From Streptoverticillium olivoreticuli subsp. olivoreticuli (lineage in GTDB: Bacteria; Actinomycetota; Actinomycetes; Streptomycetales; Streptomycetaceae), in assembly GCF_003391135.1 (NCBI RefSeq), contig NZ_CP031455.1:8149501-8213500 (forward strand): a DNA stretch of 64,000 nucleotides, given 5' to 3'. Below are positions 56,001 to 64,000 of the stretch, piece after piece. A program made the translations under genes and the position numbers. How positions within the stretch are numbered: the stretch's first letter is position 1; each line of letters opens with the position of its first letter. The notes beneath the pieces were generated by a model that saw only the letters and a list, made by a program, of their open reading frames with translations, made no database searches and had not been told where the DNA came from.

Positions 56001-56435
56001 ATGGGGCACGACGCGCCGGAGGCGGTGGAGCCGGAGCGGGGCTTCCTCGACCACGGCTTCGACTCGGTGATGGCCGTGAAGCTGCGCGACCGACTGGTGG
56101 CGGAGACGGGGCGGGAGCTGCCGACGACCCTGCTGTTCGACCACCCCACGCCCGCCGCCGTCGCCGACCACTTGCTGACCGTGTCGGCCGGGGCCGACAG
56201 GGTACCGCCGCTGTCCCTGTCGGACCAGCTCGACCGGCTCGAGGCCGACCTCGCGCTGCTGCCCGCCGACGACCGGCAGCGCGCCCGGATCACCGAGCGG
56301 CTCAAGGGCCTGCTCGCGGTCCACGCTCCGGACCGGAGCACCGGGAGCGACCGCGCCGAGGACCACGACGGGCTGGACACGGCGACCGACGACGAGATGT
56401 TCGAGCTGATCGAGAAGGAACTCCGCCGTGGATGA
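53073..56435 (+). CDS. Type I polyketide synthase: module 6 (KS-AT-ACP)
   Basis: A 1120-residue single-module synthase: N-terminal docking helix (YYLKRVSAELEATQERLREA), KS (Cys206), AT (from about 565, HAFH 761-764: malonyl), ACP (Ser998 in GFDSV) and a C-terminal docking region ending DEMFELIEKELRRG. No DH, KR or ER is present. The KS and KS-AT linker are closely related to those of module 4 while the AT is not, so the protein looks mosaic. ATG 53073 follows GAGGGGG. The stop codon lies inside the start of the next gene (8-bp overlap), giving translational coupling with the terminal module. Confidence 0.96.
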   Translation: MADEEKLRYYLKRVSAELEATQERLREAEERRTEPIAIVGMACRFPGGADTPERLWELLAAGGDAIGEFPRDRGWGTGPQDGADQEPTEGPYARTGGFLHGAAEFDPGFFGISPLEALAMDPQQRLLLETSWEAIERAGIDPAALKGTDTGAFLSTSYQEYLARLQQTGSVVEGFLLSGSSVSVASGRVAYVLGLSGPAMTLDTACSSSLVAMHLAADSLRRGESSLALAGAATVMATEVMFEEFSRQGGLSSDGRCKAFGAGADGTGWSEGAGVLVLERLSDAHRNGHQVLAVIRGSAVNQDGASNGLTAPSGPAQERVIRQALADAGISAADVDAVEAHGTGTRLGDPIEAQALLATYGQDRPGDRPLWLGSLKSNLGHTQTAAGVGGVIKMVMAMRHGVLPRTLHVEEPTPLVDWSAGAVELLNEARPWPRTDRPRRAGVSSFGISGTNAHIILEQAPQEPDARQETVAGGGLVPWLLSGRTEAALRAQARRLREHAAGQEPLDARAIGRALTTTRSAFEHRAVVLADHADAFLAGLDALADGQLPDHVVTGVAPGRPAKGKMAFLFTGQGSQRAGMGRDLHAAFPVFAEALEEAAAHLDGHLDEPLLRVMFAPDGDPLAGLLDRTDYAQPAIFAYEVAMFRLLGSWGVRPDILAGHSLGELSAACVAGVLNLPQAAALVAARGRLMHALPAGGAMIAVQAAEEEVRASLAGREGAVDIAALNGPTSVVLSGDEDAVTELAAHWAARGRKTNRLKVSHAFHSPHMDAMTEEFGRVAAGLSYGPPRIPVVSDVTGELLDARQAQDPAYWVDHIRRAVRFHDQTVRLQRYGAGAFVEVGPDTVLGPAAQGCLTAGPGRTAPVLVSVAHADRAEVPALLTALATLHTRGVGVDWRAWFGDGPCPGDLPTYAFQKQHYWPSGPTGWQAAPARSAPVPPRADADEGGRAGHAAALRALPPGERYDALLRMVRGAAAAVMGHDAPEAVEPERGFLDHGFDSVMAVKLRDRLVAETGRELPTTLLFDHPTPAAVADHLLTVSAGADRVPPLSLSDQLDRLEADLALLPADDRQRARITERLKGLLAVHAPDRSTGSDRAEDHDGLDTATDDEMFELIEKELRRG

Positions 56436-59400
56436 GAACAACGAGGCCAAACTCCGCGAGTATCTGCGGCTGATCACGGCCGACCTCCGGCGCACCCGCC
56501 GGCAGCTGGAGGAGGTCGAGGACGCGGCCCGCGAGCCGGTGGCGATCGTGGGCATGGCCTGCCGCTTCCCCGGCGACGTCGCCTCGCCGGACGACCTGTG
56601 GGAACTGGTGGCCGAGGGCCGGGACGCCATCACCGAGTTCCCCGCGGACCGGGGCTGGGACGTGGACGCCGTCTACGACCCAGAGCCGGGCACCCCGGGG
56701 AAGACGTACTCGCGCCACGGCGGATTCCTGAAGGACGCGGCCGGATTCGACGCGGCCTTCTTCGGCATCACGCCGCGCGAGGCGCTGGCCATGGACCCCC
56801 AGCAGCGCATGATCATGGAGGTGTCCTGGGAGGCGTTCGAGCACGCGGGCCTCGACGCGACCACCCTGCGGGGCGAGGAGGTCGGGGTCTTCGTCGGCTC
56901 CAACAGCAACGACTACCTGATCAACGTGCTCGACGCGCGGGACGTCGCCGAGGGCTTCATCGGGACCGGCAACTCCGCCAGCATCCTCTCCGGCCGGGTC
57001 GCCTACACCTTCGGCTTCGAGGGGCCGGCCGTGTCGGTCGACACCGCGTGCTCCTCCTCGCTGGTCGCGCTGCACCTGGCCGCGCAGTCCCTGCGCCAGG
57101 GGGAGTGCTCCCTGGCACTGGCGGGCGGCGCGACGGTGATGGCCACGCCGACCGGCTTCATCGAGTTCAGCCGCCAGCGGGGCCTGGCGCCCGACGGCCG
57201 CTGCAAGTCCTTCTCGGCGACCGCCGACGGCACCACCTGGTCCGAGGGCGCCGCCGTGCTGCTGCTGGCCCGGCTCTCGGACGCCCGGCGCCTGGGGTAC
57301 CCGGTGCACGCGGTCATCCGCGGCAGCGCCGTCAACCAGGACGGCGCGAGCGCGGGGCTGACCGCGCCCAACGGCCCGGCGCAGCAACGCGTGATCCGGC
57401 AGGCGCTGGCCAACGCGCGGCTGACGGCGGACAGCGTCGACGCGGTGGAGGCGCACGGCACCGGCACCCCGCTGGGCGACCCGATCGAGGCCCAAGCGCT
57501 GCTGGCCACCTACGGGCGGGCCCGCGGGGCGGGCGGACCGCTGTGGCTGGGGTCGCTGAAGTCGAACCTGGGCCACACCCAGTCCGCGGCCGGCGCGGGC
57601 GGCGTCATCAAGATGGTGATGGCCATGCGGCACGGGGTCCTGCCCCGCACGCTGCACCTGACGGAGCCCACGCCCCGCGTCGACTGGTCCGCCGCCGACG
57701 TACGGCTGCTCACCGAGGCCCAGGCGTGGCCGGACACCGGCGAGCCGCGCCGGGCGGCGGTCTCGTCCTTCGGCGTCAGCGGGACCAACGCCCACGTGAT
57801 CCTGGAAGGCCCGCCCGCGCCGGACGCGCCGGACGCCGGCTCGCCGCCGCCGTCGGGCCCACTGCCGTGGGTCGTCTCCGGCCGCAGCGAGGAGGCCGTG
57901 CGCGCACAGGCCGAGCGCCTGGTGACCCACCTGACGGCGCGTCCGCACCTGGCATCGGCCGACGTGGCCGCGTCCCTGGCCACCACTCGGGCGGCCTTCG
58001 AGCACCGGGCCGCCGTCGTCGGCCGGGGGCGCGAGGAGCTGCTGGCCGGTCTGTCGGCCCTGGCGTCCGGCGCCCGCGCGCCGGGCGTGGTCACCGGCCG
58101 CACCTCGCCGTCGGGCGGCAAGACGGCGTTCCTGTTCACCGGCCAGGGCAGCCAGCAGCCCGGGATGGGCCGCGAACTGGCCGCGTACAGCCCCGTGTTC
58201 GCCGACGCGCTGGAGGAGGTGTGTGCCCACCTCGACCGGCGCCTCGACCGGCCGCTGCGCGAGGTGCTCTTCGCCGCGGACGGCACCCCCGAGGCCGCCC
58301 TGCTCGACACGACGGCCTACACCCAGCCCGCGCTGTTCGCCGTCGAGGTCGCGCTGCTGCGGCTGCTGGAGGACTGGGGGCTGCGGCCCGACCTGATGGC
58401 CGGCCACTCGGTCGGCGAGCTCACCGCCGCGTACGCGGCCGGGGTCTGGTCGCTCGCCGACGCCTGCGCCCTGGTGGCGGCCCGCGGCCGGCTGATCCAG
58501 GAACTGCCCGCGGGTGGCGCCATGTTCGCCCTCCAGGCGACCGAGGACGAGGTGCGCGCCCAGCTCGCCGACGGCCCGGTCGGCCTGGACATCGCGGCCG
58601 TCAACGGGCCGGACGCCGTGGTGGTGTCCGGGGACGAGGCGGCCGCCTCGGAGCTGGCGCGCGGCTGGGCCGCGCGCGGCCGCGAGACCAAGCGGCTGCG
58701 GGTCGGCCACGCCTTCCACTCCGCCCACATGGACGGGATGACCGCGGCGTTCGCGGAGGTCGCGCGCGGGGTGTCCTACCGGGCGCCCGCCGTCCCCGTG
58801 GTCTCCACGCTCACCGGGGCGCCCGTCACCGACGAGCTCTGCCGCCCGGAGTACTGGGTGCGCCACGTCCGGGGGACAGTGCGCTTCCACGACGCCATCC
58901 GCGCGCTGCGTGACCGCGGGGCCACCGCGTTCCTCGAGGTGGGACCCGGGGGAGCGCTCACGGCCGCGGGGCGGCGGTGCCTGCCCGACGCCGCCCCCGA
59001 GACGTTCGTGCCCGTGCTGCGGCGGCGCGGGCCCGAGCCGGAGGCCGTGCTGACGGCCGTAGCCCAGGCCCACACCGTCGGCGTCCCACCGGAGTGGGAC
59101 CGCCTGCTGCCCAAGGCCCGGACGCGCGTCGAGCTGCCCACGTACGCCTTCCAGCGCCGGCACTACTGGCTGGCGGGCATGGCGGGCGCGGGGGCCGCGC
59201 GGGCGACGCCGCCGCCCGCCTCCGGGACCCTCCCCTCCGAGAGCGCCTCCGGGACGCCGCCGCTGCCGCGACGGCTGGCCGAGGCGACCGAGGAGGAGCG
59301 CGGCAGCCTGCTGCTGACGGCGGTGCGCGAGCAGTCGGCCACCGTGATGGGCGGCGTCGACCCCGCACAGGTCGAGCCCGACCGCCCGTTCCTGGAGCTC

Positions 59401-60405
59401 GGCTTCGACTCCCTGATGGGGGTCGAACTGCGCGCCGCGCTCGCCGCCGACTGCGCGCTGACCCTGCCGCCCGGCCTGATCTTCGACCACCCGACGCCCG
59501 CCGCGCTCGCCGCGTTCCTCGACGAGCAGCTCGCCGCGGCAGGATCCGGCGCCCCCTCGGCCGCGGCACCCTCGCCGTACTCCCTGGAAGCGCTCTACCG
59601 CAACGCCAACACCCTCGACCGGCCCGAGGACGCGCTGGAGCTCACCAAGGTCGCCTCCCGGCTGCGCCCGGTCTTCCACAGCGTCGCCGAGGCGGGACAG
59701 GACCCCGTCACGGTGGAGCTGGCACCGGCCACCGACCGGGCGGGGCTGATCTGCTGCCCGGCGCCCGTGCCGCTGTACGGGGCGCAGCAGTACTCCCGGC
59801 TCGCCGCGGCCTTCCGCGGCACGCGGGGTGTCTCGGCCCTGCTCGCCCCCGGCTTCTCCCCGGGCGAACTGCTGCCGGACGACTTCGAGGTGATGCTGGA
59901 CTTCCTCGCCGAGGGGATCCGGAAGCAGACCGACGGCGCGCCGTACGCCCTCCTCGGCCACTCCTCCGGGGGTTGGTTCGCCTACAGCCTGGCGGCCCGC
60001 CTGGCGCGCACCGGGCCGCGTCCGCAGGGCGTGGTGCTGCTGGACACCTACCTGCTGGACGACCCGGCGCTGCACCGCATGCAGCGCGAGCTCGCCCAGG
60101 GCGTCCTGGACCGCGAGGAGGACTTCGGGGCGATGACGGACGTACGGCTGACCGCCATGGGCAAGTACTTCGGGTTCTTCACCGACTGGGTGCCCGAGGA
60201 CGCGGGCGTGCCGACCCTGCTGCTGCGGGCGTCCGAGCCGCTGGGGCAGGTCGTCGAGGGCCAGGAGTGGCGCGCCGACTGGAAGTTCGACAGCACTGTC
60301 CTCGACACGGAAGGCGACCACTTCGCCATGGTGCACGACTACGCGCCGCGGACGGCCCAGGCCGTGAACGCCTGGCTGTCGGGCCTCGCCGACGGCAGGG
60401 GCTGA
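56428..60405 (+). CDS. Type I polyketide synthase: module 7 with terminal thioesterase
   Basis: A 1325-residue synthase: N-terminal docking helix (LREYLRLITADLRRTRRQL), KS (Cys208), AT (from about 566, HAFH 761-764: malonyl), ACP (Ser995) and thioesterase (about 1075-1325). The thioesterase has GHSSGG with Ser1179, a candidate Asp1206 in LLDTYLL and His1298 in GDHFAM; the spacing matches macrolide-type thioesterases such as that of pikromycin synthase. No reductive domain is present, so the third consecutive keto group is kept. Release could be by hydrolysis or by attack of an enol oxygen to form a pyrone. The start is GTG 56428, overlapping the previous gene by 8 bp. Confidence 0.96.
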   Translation: MDENNEAKLREYLRLITADLRRTRRQLEEVEDAAREPVAIVGMACRFPGDVASPDDLWELVAEGRDAITEFPADRGWDVDAVYDPEPGTPGKTYSRHGGFLKDAAGFDAAFFGITPREALAMDPQQRMIMEVSWEAFEHAGLDATTLRGEEVGVFVGSNSNDYLINVLDARDVAEGFIGTGNSASILSGRVAYTFGFEGPAVSVDTACSSSLVALHLAAQSLRQGECSLALAGGATVMATPTGFIEFSRQRGLAPDGRCKSFSATADGTTWSEGAAVLLLARLSDARRLGYPVHAVIRGSAVNQDGASAGLTAPNGPAQQRVIRQALANARLTADSVDAVEAHGTGTPLGDPIEAQALLATYGRARGAGGPLWLGSLKSNLGHTQSAAGAGGVIKMVMAMRHGVLPRTLHLTEPTPRVDWSAADVRLLTEAQAWPDTGEPRRAAVSSFGVSGTNAHVILEGPPAPDAPDAGSPPPSGPLPWVVSGRSEEAVRAQAERLVTHLTARPHLASADVAASLATTRAAFEHRAAVVGRGREELLAGLSALASGARAPGVVTGRTSPSGGKTAFLFTGQGSQQPGMGRELAAYSPVFADALEEVCAHLDRRLDRPLREVLFAADGTPEAALLDTTAYTQPALFAVEVALLRLLEDWGLRPDLMAGHSVGELTAAYAAGVWSLADACALVAARGRLIQELPAGGAMFALQATEDEVRAQLADGPVGLDIAAVNGPDAVVVSGDEAAASELARGWAARGRETKRLRVGHAFHSAHMDGMTAAFAEVARGVSYRAPAVPVVSTLTGAPVTDELCRPEYWVRHVRGTVRFHDAIRALRDRGATAFLEVGPGGALTAAGRRCLPDAAPETFVPVLRRRGPEPEAVLTAVAQAHTVGVPPEWDRLLPKARTRVELPTYAFQRRHYWLAGMAGAGAARATPPPASGTLPSESASGTPPLPRRLAEATEEERGSLLLTAVREQSATVMGGVDPAQVEPDRPFLELGFDSLMGVELRAALAADCALTLPPGLIFDHPTPAALAAFLDEQLAAAGSGAPSAAAPSPYSLEALYRNANTLDRPEDALELTKVASRLRPVFHSVAEAGQDPVTVELAPATDRAGLICCPAPVPLYGAQQYSRLAAAFRGTRGVSALLAPGFSPGELLPDDFEVMLDFLAEGIRKQTDGAPYALLGHSSGGWFAYSLAARLARTGPRPQGVVLLDTYLLDDPALHRMQRELAQGVLDREEDFGAMTDVRLTAMGKYFGFFTDWVPEDAGVPTLLLRASEPLGQVVEGQEWRADWKFDSTVLDTEGDHFAMVHDYAPRTAQAVNAWLSGLADGRG

Positions 60406-60408
60406 CCG

Positions 60409-61200
60409 ATGACGAGTACACACACCGCGGGAGCCGCGCTGCCCGGCCGCTCGTGGATACGCCGGTTCCACCCGGCTCCCGAGGCCCCGGTGCGGCTGCT
60501 GTGCCTGCCGCACGCCGGGGGCTCCGCCAGCGCCTACTTCGCGCTGTCCAAGGAACTGGCGCCGGAGGTCGAGGTGCTGGCCGTCCAGTACCCCGGCCGG
60601 CAGGACCGGCGCGACGAGCCGCTGCTGGACTCCGTCGAGGCGCTGCGCGACGGGGTCGCCGAGGCGCTGACGCCGTGGCTGGACCGGCCGATCGCCGTAT
60701 TCGGCCACAGCATGGGGGCGTTGCTCGGCTACGAGCTCGCGCGGCTGCTGAGCCGGGACGCGAGCGCGCCGCTCACCCACCTGTTCGTCTCCGGACGCGG
60801 GGATCCGGCGCGGGAGGTGGACATGCCGCTGGACGAACTGGACGACCGGGCGATGCTCGCGGCCCTGGACGACCTCGGCGGCACGGACATCCGATTCCTG
60901 GGCGACGAGGACGTGTTGCGGCTGGTCGCGCCGGCCATCCGCAGCGACTACCGCGCGGTCCGGACCTACCGCCACACGCCCGGCCCGCGCCTGCCGTGCC
61001 CTCTGACCGCCCTGGTGGGCGACACCGATGCCATGGCCCCGGTCGAGGAGGCCGACAAGTGGCGTGCGTACACGTCGGCGGATTTCTGCCTGAGCGTATT
61101 CCACGGAGGGCACTTCTATTTGGCCGAACAGTTCCGGAAAGTGGCCGAACTCGCGTACGATAGGCTCAGTTGCTCGCTCTCCGCGCAAGCGCTCGGCTGA
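60409..61200 (+). CDS. Type II (editing) thioesterase
   Basis: A 263-residue discrete alpha/beta-hydrolase thioesterase of the kind that removes aberrant acyl groups from carrier proteins. Ser101 lies in GHSMGA, an Asp in the LVGDTDAM segment, and His235 in HGGHFYL. Length and the opening RLLCLPHAGGSAS motif are standard. It starts 3 bp after the terminal synthase stop, so it belongs to the same operon. Confidence 0.95.
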   Translation: MTSTHTAGAALPGRSWIRRFHPAPEAPVRLLCLPHAGGSASAYFALSKELAPEVEVLAVQYPGRQDRRDEPLLDSVEALRDGVAEALTPWLDRPIAVFGHSMGALLGYELARLLSRDASAPLTHLFVSGRGDPAREVDMPLDELDDRAMLAALDDLGGTDIRFLGDEDVLRLVAPAIRSDYRAVRTYRHTPGPRLPCPLTALVGDTDAMAPVEEADKWRAYTSADFCLSVFHGGHFYLAEQFRKVAELAYDRLSCSLSAQALG

Positions 61201-61323
61201 CGGATTCGACTGTTCTCTCCGTCCTGCCCGCCGTGTTCCTCAATTCACAGTGAAACGGCCGCGCGGCTTTTCTTCCGAAGTTCTCCAGATCCGGCACGAG
61301 TTTGTATCCAAACGGGGTTCTGC
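61201..61323 (+). promoter_or_regulatory. Intergenic gap that may hold an internal promoter
   Basis: This 123-bp gap has lower GC than its surroundings, unlike the near-zero gaps between the synthase genes. It could hold a promoter for the reductase, SnoaL-like and P450 genes. No clear -10/-35 pair or terminator stem is evident. Confidence 0.3.
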
Positions 61324-62568
61324 GTGCGAAATACTCTTTTCGAACTGGGTGACATACCTCCGATCGGCACCGTACCCGAGCAGATGTACGCCTCGGTGAT
61401 CCGACGGGAACGCTACGGACCGCCCCACCAGGCGTTCCGGAACGAGATCGTGGACGTGCCCGAGGTGGGGCCCGGCCAGGCGCTGGTCCTCGTCATGGCC
61501 GCGGGCATCAACTACAACAACGTCTGGGCCTCCCTCGGGCAGCCGGTCGACGTGATCTCCGCGCGCCAACGACAGGGCAGACGCGAGGACTTCCACATCG
61601 GCGGGTCCGAGGGGTCCGGCGTGGTGTGGGCGGTGGGCGAGGGCGTCAGCCAGGTCGCGGTGGGCGACGAGGTGATCCTCTCCGGCTGCCAGTGGACGGA
61701 GACGGCCGCCGACATCCGGCTGGGCGCCGACCCCATGACCTCCGCCTCGCAGTCGGTGTGGGGATACGAGGGCAACTACGGCTCCTTCGCGCAGTTCGCC
61801 CTCGTCGACGACTACCAGTGCCACCCCAAGCCCCCCGGCATGACCTGGGAGGAAGCCGCCTGCTTCCTGCTCACCGGGGCCACCGCCTACCGTCAGCTGT
61901 GCGGCTGGCAGCCCCACGACGTGCGGCCGGGCGACCCGGTGCTCATCTGGGGCGGAGCCGGCGGGCTCGGCTCCATGGCCATCCAGATCACCCGGGCGCG
62001 GGGCGGCATCCCCGTCGCCGTGGTCTCCGACGAGGAGCGGGCCCGCTACTGCCGCGAGCTCGGCGCCCAAGGCACCATCAACCGCCTCGACTTCGACCAC
62101 TGGGGGCGGCTGCCCGACATCGGCGACCACGAGGCGATGGGCCGCTGGACCGAGGGCGTACGGGCCTTCGGCCGGCGCTTCTGGGAAGTGCTGGGCGAGC
62201 GCAGGGCCCCACGCGTCGTCCTGGAGCACAGCGGCCAGGACACCATCCCGACCTCCATGTACCTGTGCGACAACGCGGGAATGGTCGTCATCTGCGGCGG
62301 CACCACCGGCTACAACGCCGACATCGACCTGCGCTTCTTGTGGATGCGGCAAAAGCGCCTGCAGGGCTCGCACTTCGCCAACCTCCGCCAGTGCCGCGAC
62401 GTCATCCACATGGTCGCCACCGGACAGCTCGACCCGTGCCTCTCCTGGACCGGCGGCTTCGACGACATCGGCAAGGCGCACCAGCTGATGCACGACAACC
62501 AGCACCCCCAGGGCAACCAGGCCGTCCTGGTCAACGCGCCGCGCACCGGCCTGACCACGCTGTCCTGA
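61324..62568 (+). CDS. Crotonyl-CoA carboxylase/reductase homologue
   Basis: A 414-residue zinc-independent MDR enzyme of the reductive enoyl-CoA carboxylase group. These enzymes turn an enoyl-CoA plus CO2 and NADPH into an alkylmalonyl-CoA such as ethylmalonyl-CoA. The nucleotide-binding loop IWGGAGGLGSMA is at about 208-219. The CO2-pocket positions known from characterised enzymes appear as Asn65 (NYNNVW), Tyr148-Glu149 (WGYEGNYG, where Phe-Glu is usual) and His350 (GSHFAN). It is about 30 residues shorter than typical members, mainly at the N-terminus. GTG 61324 is the only sensible start. Two AT domains with ethylmalonyl-like motifs in the synthase make this the likely precursor-supply enzyme. 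Confidence 0.88.
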   Translation: MRNTLFELGDIPPIGTVPEQMYASVIRRERYGPPHQAFRNEIVDVPEVGPGQALVLVMAAGINYNNVWASLGQPVDVISARQRQGRREDFHIGGSEGSGVVWAVGEGVSQVAVGDEVILSGCQWTETAADIRLGADPMTSASQSVWGYEGNYGSFAQFALVDDYQCHPKPPGMTWEEAACFLLTGATAYRQLCGWQPHDVRPGDPVLIWGGAGGLGSMAIQITRARGGIPVAVVSDEERARYCRELGAQGTINRLDFDHWGRLPDIGDHEAMGRWTEGVRAFGRRFWEVLGERRAPRVVLEHSGQDTIPTSMYLCDNAGMVVICGGTTGYNADIDLRFLWMRQKRLQGSHFANLRQCRDVIHMVATGQLDPCLSWTGGFDDIGKAHQLMHDNQHPQGNQAVLVNAPRTGLTTLS

Positions 62569-62660
62569 ACGACCTCCTGAACGCCCTTTTGAATCCCGGC
62601 CGTTCACCGGCCCGGGCGTGCCCGGAAAACCCCGAGAAACAGCGAACCGAGGAGATCACC

Positions 62661-63191
62661 ATGGACCAGCTCGACATCCTGTGGAGCGAGCGCGAGATCC
62701 GTGCCGTGCTGCAGCGCTATTGCCGCGGGCTCGACCGCCTCGACGAGGAACTGCTCAAGTCCGCCTACCACGAGGACGCGTACGACGACCGCGGCGTCAT
62801 CCGCGGCAACGCCCACGACTTCGCCAAGCAGATCGTCCCGCTCCTCCGCGAGGCGTACACCGGCACCTTCCACACCCTGCACGGCAGCACGATCGAGATC
62901 GACGGCGACACCGCGGGCGTGGAGACGTACTGCACCGCGTACCACTACCGCGACGGCGACGGCGTCCGGCGGGTGGAGCAGTATCCCGGGCGCTATGTCG
63001 ACCGGTTCGAGCGTCGCGACGGCGTCTGGAAGATCGCCCGCCGGATCGTGCTGAACGAGCCGAGCCTCGTCCAGGAGGTGCCGCTCGACCCGGCCGAGGC
63101 CCAGGCCGGCTTCAACCCCTCCCGCCGTGACCCCAGTGACGCCAGCTACCAGGTGCTGCCGCTGCGCGGCCCGGACGCCCCCACGCTCTGA
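62661..63191 (+). CDS. SnoaL-like / NTF2-fold protein
   Basis: A 176-residue protein of the SnoaL-like cone fold: helix DILWSEREIRAVLQRYCRGLDRLDEELLKSAYHEDAYDD, then the strand region HTLHGSTIEIDGDTAGVETYCTAYHY and RYVDRFERRDGVWKIARRIV. The C-terminal tail of about 35 residues is unusual and ends LPLRGPDAPTL. Family members act as cyclases, dehydratases or hydroxylase-like proteins in polyketide pathways. Placed between precursor supply and a P450, it could assist ring closure or dehydration of the poly-keto chain. ATG 62661 follows GAGGAG. Specific function is inferred from context only. Confidence 0.8.
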   Translation: MDQLDILWSEREIRAVLQRYCRGLDRLDEELLKSAYHEDAYDDRGVIRGNAHDFAKQIVPLLREAYTGTFHTLHGSTIEIDGDTAGVETYCTAYHYRDGDGVRRVEQYPGRYVDRFERRDGVWKIARRIVLNEPSLVQEVPLDPAEAQAGFNPSRRDPSDASYQVLPLRGPDAPTL

Positions 63192-63230
63192 GCAGCACCA
63201 ACCCGCCCCGCACCGCAAGGAGTTACCACC

Positions 63231-64000
63231 GTGTCCGACACCGAGCAGCAGCCTGCGCCCACGCTGCCGCGGCAGCGCACCTGCCCCTTCTCGCCGCCCC
63301 CCGAGCTGGAGAAGCTGCGCGGCGCCGATCCCATCAGCCGGATGCGGTTCGCCGACGACTCCGGCGGATGGCTGCTGACCCGTCACGCCGACGTCCGCGC
63401 CGCGCTCGCCGACCCGCGCGTCAGCTCGCACCCGGGCAAGGCGCCCCAGCCGTGGCGGAACCTGGCACCGGAGATGCGCGCCGAGCACTATCTGCCGGGC
63501 TTCCTGATCTTCATGGACCCGCCGGACCACACCCGCTACCGCCGCCTGCTCACCAAGTGGTTCACCATGCGGGCCATCCGCAAGCTGGAGCCCAGGATCG
63601 AGCAGATCGTCTCCGACGCGCTCGACGCCATGGAGGCCGGCGGCGGCCCCACCGACCTCGTCCAGTCCTTCGCGCTGCCGATCCCGCTGCTGGTCATCTG
63701 CGAGCTGATGGGCATCCGCTACGAGGAGCGGGAGGAGTTCATGGACATGGTCCTGCGACTCCAGGCCCTCGACGCCACCCCCGAGGAGCTCGGGGCCCTC
63801 GGCGCCAGGATGAACGAGTTCATGATGAGCCTGGCCGCCGCCAAGCGGAAGAACCCCGGCGACGACCTGCTCAGCCACCTCGCCCACGACCCCGACGCCG
63901 ACCCGGCGCTGACGGACCTGGAGATCGCCGGCATCGGCGTGCTCATGCTGATCGCGGGGCACGAGACCTCCGCCAACATGCTGGGCATCGGCACCTACAC
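63231..64000 (+). CDS. Cytochrome P450, 3' part missing
   Basis: The first 256 residues of a bacterial class-I P450. Visible are the helix-C motif DPPDHTRYRRLLTKWFT (about residues 97-113) and the I-helix oxygen-activation motif AGHETS (242-247). The ExxR and heme-cysteine regions lie beyond the window end. GTG 63231 follows AAGGAG. It starts 39 bp after the SnoaL-like stop and is probably in the same operon, so it should oxidise the polyketide product or intermediate. No ferredoxin gene is within the window. Confidence 0.93.
   Translation, partial: MSDTEQQPAPTLPRQRTCPFSPPPELEKLRGADPISRMRFADDSGGWLLTRHADVRAALADPRVSSHPGKAPQPWRNLAPEMRAEHYLPGFLIFMDPPDHTRYRRLLTKWFTMRAIRKLEPRIEQIVSDALDAMEAGGGPTDLVQSFALPIPLLVICELMGIRYEEREEFMDMVLRLQALDATPEELGALGARMNEFMMSLAAAKRKNPGDDLLSHLAHDPDADPALTDLEIAGIGVLMLIAGHETSANMLGIGTY

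Overview
The window is high-GC actinobacterial DNA, almost certainly a Streptomyces chromosome. The evidence is the very high GC content with G/C-rich third codon positions, frequent GTG starts, purine-rich ribosome binding sites, and chromosomal gene families typical of streptomycetes (PadR/MarR/GlxA-type regulators, a cold-shock protein next to a DEAD-box helicase, a lipoprotein L,D-transpeptidase).

Left part, 1 to about 24.4 kb: ordinary chromosomal genes, mostly single genes or divergent pairs. In order they are a truncated D,D-carboxypeptidase, an Lrp/AsnC regulator, a FUSC-type membrane protein, a beta-propeller lactonase, a CbiX-like chelatase, an N-acetylglucosamine-kinase-like ATPase overlapping in transcription with uracil-DNA glycosylase, an old-yellow-enzyme reductase, an L,D-transpeptidase, an ArsR regulator, a ferredoxin/adrenodoxin-type reductase, PadR plus acyl-CoA dehydrogenase, an isochorismatase-like hydrolase, a GlxA/AraC regulator, cold-shock protein plus RNA helicase plus a small partner gene, aldehyde dehydrogenase, an ABC-2-like membrane protein divergent from MarR, a small conserved protein, and a coupled pair of luciferase-like flavin monooxygenases. 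Several strong regulatory structures stand out. Two arrays of inverted repeats with a 17-bp period lie before the reductase and before arsR. A hairpin covers the helicase ribosome binding site, and there are perfect-stem terminators.

Right part, 24.99 to 64.0 kb: a modular type I polyketide cluster, all on the + strand and cut by the window end. Five synthase proteins (4619, 3575, 1124, 1120 and 1325 residues) carry one loading module and seven extension modules. They are followed by a type II thioesterase, a crotonyl-CoA carboxylase/reductase homologue, a SnoaL-like protein and a truncated cytochrome P450. The loading module has a Gln-for-Cys ketosynthase (KSQ) and a methylmalonyl-type AT, so a propionyl starter is expected. 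Modules 1-4 each carry KS-AT-DH-KR-ACP. Modules 5-7 carry only KS-AT-ACP, the last with a thioesterase. AT motifs predict ethyl(alkyl)malonyl (M1), methylmalonyl (M2), malonyl (M3, M4), ethyl(alkyl)malonyl (M5), malonyl (M6, M7); the carboxylase/reductase would supply the alkylmalonyl units.

Read colinearly, the line would make a C22 acid: a branched tri- or tetraene tail joined to an unreduced 3,5,7-trioxo head with an ethyl branch at C6. Such a head is primed to close to a 4-hydroxy-2-pyrone, a resorcylate-type ring or (if the degenerate module-4 dehydratase is dead) a dihydropyranone. I cannot match this to a named compound. No pathway-specific regulator or transporter lies inside the window, so the rest of the cluster probably continues past 64 kb.
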